Assembly: GCA_964023205.1 (NCBI GenBank)
Contig: OZ026847.1
Location: 6,880,819 to 6,944,818 of the forward strand
DNA length: 64,000 bases
DNA from: Lutraria lutraria
Taxonomy: Eukaryota > Mollusca > Bivalvia > Venerida > Mactridae
Direction: 5' to 3'
This document shows positions 50,858 through 58,181 of the stretch, piece by piece. The stretch's first letter is position 1, and every line of letters starts with the position of its first letter. Both the position numbers and the translations under genes were made by a program. Under the pieces are notes generated by a model. It was not told the DNA's origin and did no database searches. It worked only from the letters and a program-made list of their open reading frames with translations.

Positions 50858-50905
50858 TATAAAAGCTAGTTTTCGCCAACTCTATTGATAGCACGTTTTT
50901 TTTTC
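50858..50905 (+). promoter_or_regulatory. Promoter module 2 (TATA plus CACGTT)
   Basis: TATAAAA at 50858-50864, then CACGTT at 50892-50897 followed by a T/C run ending TTCATTC. Spacing is 34 bp, against 35 bp in module 1, and GATAG/CTATAA-like bases precede CACGTT in both. It points toward 51000-51400, where the zinc-finger gene runs on the opposite strand. The mirrored module in the right arm is at 54209-54248. Confidence 0.5.
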
Positions 50906-51300
50906 ATTCAAGTTTTGAATTTGCAATTGTTATCTCATGATATTCAAATCAAAGACGACAAAACATACAAAATATACATATCATGTTTTATTCCGAAAAA
51001 ATTCTTAGCATTTACACGAAATATAAGCTACTTAAGTTAGTAAAATGTTATATAATCATAGAGGCAATCACTAAAATCAAGTCCAGTAATTACGAGTATC
51101 TTCATGTATGTTCTGACACAGTCTGATTTATGTATGAATATTAAATACTTTGCACAGTTGGCTTTTCGGCACAAGTTCAAAAAGTGTAAGACCTTCTCCA
51201 ACAGTCAACTTTTATGATTCACAAACACAGTTAAACATAATAAATCATAATTTAACAATCACTGATGTAATCAATCCGAGAGTTGCGATGATAAACACTG

Positions 51301-51855
51301 TCATTTCGATTGTTCCTCTTGATCAGTTGCGTTCTCATGTTCCATTGCATTCGAATATTGAAGCTCCGGAAGTTCGTAAGTAGCTAAGATATTATCAAAG
51401 AGAAACCTTCGCTTGAGAATACCATATTCCAAAGCTTCCTCCTTGTCATAATCATCTTCAGAACTGATTTATAGACGGGATCTCTTCTCATTGCATTGAA
51501 CCACACCAATTTACTGCCAAATGCGTTCATTAATGCATCCCTGTAAGCGCTTCTCATATTTCTAAAAACGGTTTCTCTTGCGTCATCTTCACTCATGTCG
51601 GCATCTTCACCGATAAGCTCATGAACCTCTGAGTCAAACTGCGAACTACACTTTTCAAACGCTTCTTCTACGATGTCATCCCACGGATCGAATGCCGAAG
51701 ATTGCTTCGAGGCAACGTCGTTGTCGCCGTTACTGTTTTCATCACTATCCGAAGCTAAGTCGTAGTCGCTGTTATTGTCTTCCTTTTTATCTACAGGTCC
51801 AAAAATATCCTCTTCAATCGATACGTCAGACATTGTCTCTTCATCTGAGTCCGAT
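51301..51855 (-). pseudogene. Zinc-finger/acidic protein, left-arm copy, truncated and frameshifted
   Basis: This is the reverse-strand counterpart of the gene at 53154-53806. The 5' end, with the zinc finger and the first acidic residues, is missing because the palindrome breaks at 51855. The remaining frame begins within the Ser/Asp-rich stretch, and the first ATG in it is at 51833. It keeps the acidic region and the helical domain containing FDPWDDIVEEAF and WFNAMRRDPVYKSVLK. Near 51451-51462 a short deletion, apparently between two TGAAG repeats, shifts the frame, so the conserved C-terminal part is lost and a spurious tail follows to 51384. The lesion differs from that in the right arm. 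Confidence 0.75.
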
Positions 51856-51870
51856 TCTCATTGCTCATTG

Positions 51871-52160
51871 CTCATGAGCAGTTCCTTATTACTCATGAGC
51901 AGTTCCTCATTACTCATGAGCAGTTCCTCAATGCTCATGAGCAGCTCCTCATTGCTCATGAGCTGCTCCTCATTGCTAATGAGCTGCTCCTCATCCTCAT
52001 GAGCTGCTTTTTCTGCGGGCGCGTGTTTATTCAATTATTTCCCCTTGCGCGAGGAGCAGAAAAAGCTGCTCATGAGCAATGAGGAACTGCTCATGAGTAA
52101 TGAGGAACTGCTCATGAGCAATGAGGAACTGCTCATGAGCAATGAGGAGCAGCTCATGAG
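51871..52160. repeat. 21-bp phased CTCATGAG array, inverted halves
   Basis: The self-complementary octamer CTCATGAG begins at 51871, 51892, 51913, 51934, 51955, (CTAATGAG) 51976 and 51996 in one orientation of the surrounding unit. It begins at 52069, 52090, 52111, 52132 and 52153 in the other. The period is 21 bp (one step of 20), about two DNA helical turns. The halves are imperfect reverse complements around a roughly 60-bp GC/AT-mixed spacer. The array begins exactly where the left arm ends. Because 21 is a multiple of 3, long meaningless frames with 7-residue repeats (HEQFLIT-type) run through it on both strands; they are not genes. Confidence 0.85.
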
Positions 52161-52318
52161 CAAGGAAGAGCAAAAAAGTATCGTAAAAGCGCGAATGTGT
52201 GGTGTGAATAGAAAAAGCCAATGACTGAATGAGCAAGCGCGAAATGTTTATGTAAGTCTGCGACGAGCTCTAGAGTCAAAACAAAGAATAAAACAGCATG
52301 CGCGAGTAACCTTATGTC

Positions 52319-52388
52319 ATAAGATGTATTGATATACGTTACTTTAAATGCGTAAGATGTACTGATATGCGTTACTTTAAATGCGTAT
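52319..52388 (+). repeat. 33-bp direct duplication upstream of the 68-aa gene
   Basis: TAAGATGTAYTGATAYRCGT followed by TACTTTAAATGCG occurs twice in tandem, ending about 25 bp before the ATG at 52413. There is no canonical TATA box, and the repeated TACTTTAAAT could serve as one. Position suggests a promoter region. Confidence 0.5.
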
Positions 52389-52412
52389 TACCCTTCCAGT
52401 ACCAATTTAAAG

Positions 52413-52619
52413 ATGGAGCCTAAAAGCGAAAGACCTGTGATATTTCGATGTACAAAATGCAAAAGTTATTTTCTGTATTGGAGAAATCTTCTACATCACT
52501 TAAGAACGTGGCATACAACCGAATATTATTCATACATTTGTGTATGTTGTGAAAGCCAGTTTTATAATCGGCGAATGTTATTGGATCATATCAAACAGAC
52601 GCTAGCCACGCCTTGGTGA
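52413..52619 (+). CDS. 68-aa C2H2 zinc-finger protein (centre)
   Basis: Intact frame from ATG 52413 to TGA. Residues 12-33 form a canonical C2H2 finger, C-x2-C-x12-H-x4-H (CTKC ... HLRTWH). A second finger starts at about residue 43 with CVCC and has the first His (LLDH) after the expected 12 residues, but the frame ends with TLATPW before a second His appears, so finger 2 is incomplete. Aromatic content is high (YFLYW, YYSY). Short C2H2 proteins of this kind usually bind nucleic acid. It lies in the unique centre, 111 bp upstream of the 117-aa gene and co-oriented with it. Either the product is naturally one-fingered or the gene is 3'-truncated. Confidence 0.6.
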   Translation: MEPKSERPVIFRCTKCKSYFLYWRNLLHHLRTWHTTEYYSYICVCCESQFYNRRMLLDHIKQTLATPW

Positions 52620-52730
52620 GATAAATGCGTTGCTTCGCGAACGTAGTATATGGTCTTTAAATGAAAGTTCAATATCTTCCTGAATGTTATTAACTGCTAG
52701 GGTGTAAAAGAGTCAAGACGTGCCTTAGAC

Positions 52731-53084
52731 ATGGATTTATTTGATATCAAAAATAGAAAAAACAAAAGAAAGATGAAAAGAACTGTGCCTCAAGAACACT
52801 CCAAGATATATATTCGGATGGTTTTACCGGCAGAGCAAACAATCGCCATCGCAAAAAGCATGCTGGAGAGACAATCTAAACCTAAAGATGTATCAAATAT
52901 TGGTCAGAACGACTTAAATCCAGCTATTATTGGTCAGAATAATTTAAGACCAACCAGCGCAAACGCCCCCGTGGCAAATCGGAAGGTGGAAAAGGAGCTA
53001 GAAAGAGTAAGAAATCGACACTCGATCGACCATCTATCCAACAAAACTCTAACAAGAACGCAGATGATCAGGCCGAAATCATAA
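52731..53084 (+). CDS. 117-aa basic protein of unknown function (centre)
   Basis: Intact frame from ATG 52731 to TAA. The N-terminus is strongly basic (NRKNKRKMKR at about residues 8-17). The middle has a near-repeat of IGQN(D/N)L(N/R)P at about residues 57-64 and 67-74, each preceded by Ile/Asn. The C-terminal part is again rich in Arg/Lys/Glu. No Cys/His motif, signal peptide or membrane segment. I do not recognise the family. The basic clusters suggest nucleic-acid binding or nuclear targeting, which is an inference. It sits between two zinc-finger genes on the same strand with short gaps, a compact arrangement typical of small mobile or viral elements. Confidence 0.5.
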   Translation: MDLFDIKNRKNKRKMKRTVPQEHSKIYIRMVLPAEQTIAIAKSMLERQSKPKDVSNIGQNDLNPAIIGQNNLRPTSANAPVANRKVEKELERVRNRHSIDHLSNKTLTRTQMIRPKS

Positions 53085-53153
53085 CCATAGGAACGGTATT
53101 AAGTTAGATACGTCGTTCAGTTTTCTTCATTCCTGTATGAGCCATTGAGGAGA

Positions 53154-53806
53154 ATGTTTCGATGCAATATTTGTTTGAAAACATTTGCGAAAAAGTATAA
53201 TATGTTACGACATAAAAATTCGACTCATTCGGACAGAAACTCGGACTCAGATGAAGAGACAATGTCTGACGTATCGAATGAAGAGGATATTTTTGGACCT
53301 GTAGATAAAAAGGAAGACAATAACAGCGACTACGACTTAGCTTCGGATAGTGATGAAAACAGTAACGGCGACAACGACGTTGCCTCGAAGCAATCTTCGG
53401 CATTCGATCCGTGGGATGACATCGTAGAAGAAGCGTTTGAAAAGTGTAGTTCGCAGTTTGACTCAGAGGTTCATGAGCTTATCGGTGAAGATGCCGACAT
53501 GAGTGAAGATGACGCAAGAGAAACCGTTTTTAGAAATATGAGAAGCGCTTACAGGGATGCATTAATGAACGCATTTGGCAGTAAATTGGTGTGGTTCAAT
53601 GCAATGAGAAGAGATCCCGTCTGAAGACAGTTCGTCGCTTGATTGATGAAGATGATTATGACAAGGAGGAAGCTTTGAAATATGGTATTCTCAAGCGAAG
53701 GTTTCTCTTTGATAATATCTTAGCTACTTACGAACTTCCGGAGCTTCAAGATTCGAATGCAATGGAACATGAGAACGCAACTGAACAAGAGGAACAATCG
53801 AAATGA
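53154..53806 (+). pseudogene. C2H2 zinc-finger/acidic protein, frameshifted (right arm, most complete copy)
   Basis: The start is ATG 53154, in frame and preceded by AGGAGA; an upstream TTG is not needed. Residues 4-24 form a C2H2 finger (CNIC-x12-H-x4-H). Then follow a Ser/Asp/Glu-rich acidic stretch of about 70 residues with SDSDEE and DSDENSNGDND, and a probably helical domain (AFDPWDDIVEEAFEKC ... AYRDAL ... WFNAMRRDPV). A deletion of about 13 bp near 53618 gives a premature TGA at 53622. The rest of the domain continues in another frame to 53806, with KYGILKRRFLFDNIL and an acidic tail. The pattern of finger, acidic linker and C-terminal helical domain resembles zinc-finger proteins I loosely recall from invertebrate Polinton-like elements, but I cannot verify this. 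An AATAAA follows at 54114. Confidence 0.7.
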
Positions 53807-53889
53807 CAGTGTTTATCATCGCAACTCTCGGATTGATTACATCAGTGATTGTTAAATTATGATTTATTATGTTTAACTGTGTTTGTGAA

Positions 53890-54123
53890 TCATAAAAGTT
53901 GACTGTTGGAGAAAGTCTTACACTTTTTGAACTTGTGCCGAAAAGCCAACTGTGCAAAGTAATTAATATTCATACATAAATCAGACTGTGTCAGAACATA
54001 CATGAAGATACTCGTAATTACTTGACTTGATTTTAGTGATTGCACTATGATTATATAACATTTTACTAACTTAAGTAGCTTATATTTCGTGTAAATGCAA
54101 AGAATTTTTTCGGAATAAAACAT
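53890..54123 (-). CDS. Possible 77-aa basic protein (right arm only)
   Basis: A frame from ATG (54123) to TAA on the minus strand starts about 120 bp downstream of the mirrored promoter module 2 (TATA at 54242-54248). The product is Lys/Tyr/Ile-rich (MFYSEKIL, YTKYKLLKLVK). It is intact only in this arm: the left-arm counterpart starting near 50984 is broken by a small indel around 51060. It overlaps the 3' end and polyadenylation signal of the convergent zinc-finger gene. I call it only because a promoter module points at it; it may be chance. Confidence 0.3.
   Translation of the reverse strand: MFYSEKILCIYTKYKLLKLVKCYIIIVQSLKSSQVITSIFMYVLTQSDLCMNINYFAQLAFRHKFKKCKTFSNSQLL
54114..54119 (+). 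terminator. AATAAA polyadenylation signal for zinc-finger gene
   Basis: AATAAA lies about 310 bp downstream of the last codon of the zinc-finger/acidic gene and is conserved in mirror form in the left arm (TTTATT at about 50985). No closer canonical signal is seen. Confidence 0.35.
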
Positions 54124-55127
54124 GATATGTATATTTTGTATGTTTTGTCGTCTTTGATTTGAATATCATGAGATAACAATTGCAAATTCAAAACTTGAAT
54201 GAATAAAAAACGTGCTATCAATAGAGTTGGCGAAAACTAGCTTTTATAGAAGGTTTAGCCATTACATCATACTGTTTTCAGCATGAGCAGTATGGGTAAG
54301 ACAAGGTGGAGAGCTTTTATTTTTTTTCCACATTCTAGTCATTGAAAATGTTATTCAATATCACAATTATACTCCTACTTTGCTTAATTCACTTCAATGA
54401 TATTAAATCGTTGTTGTTAAGAAAAAAAAGGACATTGTCAAAAGTTTTCTATGTCAAAACCCTACATGTATTTAGTGTATTTGGTAAGGATACTACATGA
54501 GATCGTAACACTAATGCTCTAATTTATTTGAGACGAGCTATCATTACTATAGATTGCTAAAATGACTTTGAGTGGCTTTAATGAATAAGAAATGTACTGT
54601 ATGCAAAGATTCGTTTGAAGCAACACTGTTCATTTTGCCACGTAGTTAAAAAAGGGTTTTAAAATCAATGACGCTTTTGCTCAATTGTATAACTATACTG
54701 AGTCAGGACACTCTGTATACCTTTATCAATGAATAAATTTAAATGGGTATGGTTACTCAGCGACGTTTTGAAAAGAATGTTAACGATATCTCAGATTTCA
54801 TCTTTTTGACAGTTTTATTGTTAAGTACACATGATACATGACCATTTGTTTTATAAATAAACTTTGAACATTTCACAATATCTATGTTCACTGATGGATC
54901 CAATGGAAGACGTCAAAGACCACCCCTCCCTAAAGATCACGGCATGGTTTAAGTTGAAAAAGAATATAGCGATTCCGACTTCATCTATTTCATTTGAGTT
55001 CATTTAATCTGCTACGCCCCTTTACTGGAAATCCTTGATCCGCCACTGATTCTTATTGAGATCAAAGTTAAAGATAAACGGTTGTTAGGGTAACCTTTCA
55101 ACTAGATTAATACCCGTGAAATTCATA

Positions 55128-55588
55128 CTATGTTATCGTTGAAGTAAAAATGGCTTCTTCCACCTCTTTATTATATAATTCCTCTATAGCATCCTTATCA
55201 ACTAGCGCTTTACTAGCTGCTGCTGAGAATTTATCTACTCTCTGTTCTAAATCCTCTATTCGCTGCTCTAAACCCACAACTCTTCTCTGTTCTTGTCTAT
55301 TTTCTGTCTTTAACCTATCTCTCTCAATACTTAACGCGTCTTTTTCGACAATCAATTATCTCTTTCTGCTACTAAATTTGGTTTTTCAACAGCTAAAGCA
55401 TCTCTCTGTGCTTTATACTGTTGCACTTCCCCTTGTGTTGTAAGAAGGGTTTGATTGGTGTTATTTAAGCTACTGATTAGATCATTAATTTGATCCTGCA
55501 AATTATTCATTATATAATTGTTACTGGATCTAGTCTCTGTCCACATTTCACGGCTCATATCAATTAAGGTGTTCATGAAATGATACAT
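55128..55588 (-). pseudogene. Coiled-coil protein, right-arm copy, one-base frameshift
   Basis: This is the mirror of the 153-aa gene. It begins at ATG 55588 (MYHF instead of MDHF), runs to about residue 78, then loses one T in a short T run near 55357, shifting the frame. The remainder reads on from about 55355 to 55128 in another frame with all its heptads preserved; one further substitution changes VDEF to VDKF. A single homopolymer base separates it from an intact gene, so a sequencing error is possible. Mirrored promoter module 1 lies upstream at 55634-55674. Confidence 0.7.
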
Positions 55589-56442
55589 CCTTATTGTATA
55601 AAATATCTCAAGTTCTACCTTGTTAGGAAAAAGAACGTGTTATAGCATATTCTGTCTAAACCTAGGCTTTTATAGAGACTGGAGCCTGCGCAGACATTTC
55701 ATCATGGTGATGGACAATTTGGGTGAGGCAACGTCTCAGATTCTAATCTTGGAGACATGATTCAATATCGTGAGTTTTTTTGGGGGGTGGATTCACTCAC
55801 ACACCTATTTGCTCATTCCAACATTGCGTAAATGCAAGTGATATTAAGGTGGAAGTTATATAGGACACTTGTTCATACTATGTCAAATACCCTATTGATA
55901 AGATCGACTTCCATATTAGGAAAAGTTTACTATGGTATTGTGAAATTACTATACTTAGCGTGAGATGTACTAAGGCTTCTATGGACTATTTTTGCATGCT
56001 TTGAATGTTGTTGTACTTGAAATAGACAAGTGTTGTACACAAGATTCTGTACAAAGCATCGCTGTGGAATGGTCTTCTCTGAAGATGAAATGACAACGCA
56101 TGCAACAATCTGCTTTAAACAGCGTATATACAGTTTAAGCTTGTATATGTTAGTCAGAGTCAAATGAGGTCGCTATGTGTCACATTTTTTATTAATGTTG
56201 GGCTATTTACATACTTTGAATGGGGTTATCAGAGTGACGATTTGAAAAGAGGTTATCTCAGATTTCATCACGTTTTTGTTTTTTTACGTCAGCTAGGGTA
56301 GGCGTTTAAGTCATGATTTTTTTAATGCGCTGTCATCAGGATGGAGAACTAGAACCAATATGTCTCATAGATACGTGACTTTAAAGATTTAAAAGCAATG
56401 TGTCCAGTTAGTGTTGAATGATGTGTATCGGTTGAATCATTG

Positions 56443-56703
56443 TCAATCAATGCTAAATTGTCTAGGATACTTCTTTTCTAGAACGCTCAACAATTTCTGA
56501 GCTCCCGCAAAAGCAGCAGGGTTTTTAGCAGTGAAATAATAACGTTCCAAAATTTGTTTTTTCTCTGCATCATTCATATTCAAGATCTGACGCGTTGGAC
56601 GTTCTGAGAGGAAATGGATGTCACGCGTTGACAACCCGCTTTTTAATACCAACTTGACGGTTCCACCCCCGTTGCTCGCGTTCAAACCATATAAATAGAA
56701 CAT
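56443..56703 (-). CDS. 86-aa protein of unknown function (right arm copy)
   Basis: Intact mirror copy of the gene at 48518-48778, starting at ATG (56703), with one amino-acid difference (Phe for Leu, fourth residue from the end) and one silent change. The upstream context is the same: dyad, long C run and pyrimidine tract ending in CCCACAG on the coding strand. That both copies stay open while the other two arm genes are broken suggests either selection or short exposure; function unknown. Confidence 0.65.
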   Translation of the reverse strand: MFYLYGLNASNGGGTVKLVLKSGLSTRDIHFLSERPTRQILNMNDAEKKQILERYYFTAKNPAAFAGAQKLLSVLEKKYPRQFSID

Positions 56704-57183
56704 AGGACAAGAAAGACAACTCTGTGGGAGTAAGACGCAACATAAGCGGGATTACATTCCCTTGGGGCAAAAATACCTTTTAGGGTATTTCCCCCCCCCC
56801 CCCCCAGTTTGTACCTACTCCTAGCATTCGTTTACATTGCATGCTGCGACTTTCAATCATTTTTTAATATCGATGATTTATGACAAGTCAATTTATCGTT
56901 TATACAGCCATTTGAATTGAATTCAAAATTAATACTGCTATATAATTGTGTCGCATTTTAATATCTCTTAAAACACAGTTTTGATATTTCTGCAAATGAT
57001 AGATGGTCCACACATTGGTTGGAGTATAGTACTGTCATAGGAATTTCCCGTCTGAGATTAATACTGCTAATCAACCAATCAAATGTGAGATACGAAGTGT
57101 TTTTTGGTCAAATTTGGAGAAGGCTCGACAACCGAGTTAATTACTGGTAAGTGTCTAAATCCGGACAGTGACGAAATATTCGG

Positions 57184-58001
57184 ACACAGTAAAAAAACGT
57201 TTTTCATTGAAACCATCTGTATAATTATAATATGAGTATGTGTGACTGACCCTGTGACATAAATACAAACGATTGTTTCAGTAAGAAGCCAAAAAGAACA
57301 CTTGCCTATTTAAGTATGAACAGCAGAAAATTACCTTCAAATATCTGCATCACTGAAATGCATACTGGGTCGGGTCCTACAACATGACACTGGCACTTGA
57401 AAGTTCACCTGAATAAAGCTAGGCTGTCCTAAACGAATAGCTATTTTGCTTATTTCTAAGAATAGTCCAAGCATATTTTTGAGGCCCAGATTTGGGTAAA
57501 CCAAATGAAATTTTTTAGTGCATGACAGTGCCATGAAATCAGACAGGTAGAGGTCAGGTTCAATAACTTATATTGAATGTGATTTTAACTTTAAAATTTT
57601 AAATAACGAGATAAAATGTTACAGTTCTACCTTTCAAAGTCGTTCATGATGTTGCAGAGCCTCAAAATTTCCTTATGCATTCGCAGTGGGCTATTTTATT
57701 ACAGAGCCCATCCCCTTCTATATCAACATGGTTGTTTTGACAAACAAAATATTAGGTGACATTACTTGACAAATTCTTACACTAGACTTCAGTGGCAGCG
57801 ATATATAGGTAAAAATATGCATATGAATGATCTATAACGGATCATGAAAATCACTCACATATCAAGCATTTACGACTATGTACAGTTTGATGGTCGTCTG
57901 AATTTGGTGGTCTCAAACCAGTAGTGAAGTGGGGATGACGTCACACTGTACATGCATGTCAAATTGTGGTTTGGCAATGTCATTGCTAAAGCATTGATTA
58001 C
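57184..58001. other. Non-coding between palindrome and ribozyme
   Basis: No gene seen. The 65-codon minus-strand frame at 57337-57534 has no motif. Confidence 0.45.
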
Positions 58002-58072
58002 TTATATATATATGATTAATGCCCTGATGAGTCAGTGACGAAACCGGTCGGCTTTTGAATTATATAATGTCG
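58002..58072 (+). ncRNA. Candidate type I hammerhead ribozyme
   Basis: The conserved core is complete: CTGATGA at 58024-58030, stem II GTC-AGT-GAC (58031-58039), GAAA at 58040-58043, then CCGGTC with predicted cleavage after the C at 58049. Stem I has GCC (58021-58023) pairing GGC (58050-58052), an asymmetric internal loop, and an outer AT-rich helix (TATATATAT upstream with ATTATATAA downstream). Stem III is minimal: A15.1-U16.1 plus two C-G pairs with no real loop, as in the minimal hammerheads of Penelope-like elements, retrozymes and newt satellite RNA, which are thought to act as dimers. It lies about 110 bp upstream of the Harbinger transposase start. Self-cleavage is predicted, not shown. 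Confidence 0.7.
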
Positions 58073-58181
58073 CTAGATGGCGTTTTAACGTCGTTTAGTT
58101 GCTAGGTTACCGACGTCAAACTGTAAAAAGAACAAAATTTTCGTAAGCGCAGCTACTTCGGGTATAAGTCCTCCAAATTTC

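Larger units (their letters stand above)
48031..51855 (+). repeat. Left arm of 9.15-kb palindrome
   Basis: The sequence from TCCGAAT at 48031 to TGAGTCCGA at 51855 is the reverse complement of 53241-57183, apart from scattered substitutions and indels. Both edges are sharp: outside 48031/57183 and inside 51855/53241 the similarity stops within a few bases. The arm carries an 86-aa gene, a 153-aa coiled-coil gene, a second promoter module and the 5'-truncated zinc-finger/acidic gene on the minus strand. No target duplication is evident outside. Confidence 0.95.
53241..57183 (-). repeat. Right arm of 9.15-kb palindrome
   Basis: This is the reverse complement of 48031-51855. It is about 120 bp longer, mainly from an extra block at about 55878-55990 that the left arm lacks. 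It carries the mirror genes: the zinc-finger/acidic gene on plus, the coiled-coil and 86-aa genes on minus. In the 261-bp frame I compared by eye, two bases differ. Confidence 0.95.

Noticed and set aside
51150..51383. 77-codon frame antisense to the zinc-finger gene's 3' end, seen in both arms
   Set aside because: The three differences between the arms are all amino-acid changes, and it overlaps the real gene and its 3' UTR; likely a shadow.
51775..52236. Open frames of 61-75 codons with Ser- or His-Glu-Gln-rich 7-residue repeats
   Set aside because: They result from a 21-bp tandem repeat lacking stops and run on both strands; no independent coding signal.
48031..57183. Palindrome ends as Polinton termini
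   Set aside because: The ends begin TCCGAAT rather than the AGT-type start expected of Polintons, no 5-6-bp target duplication is visible, and hallmark genes are missing; kept only as a hypothesis.
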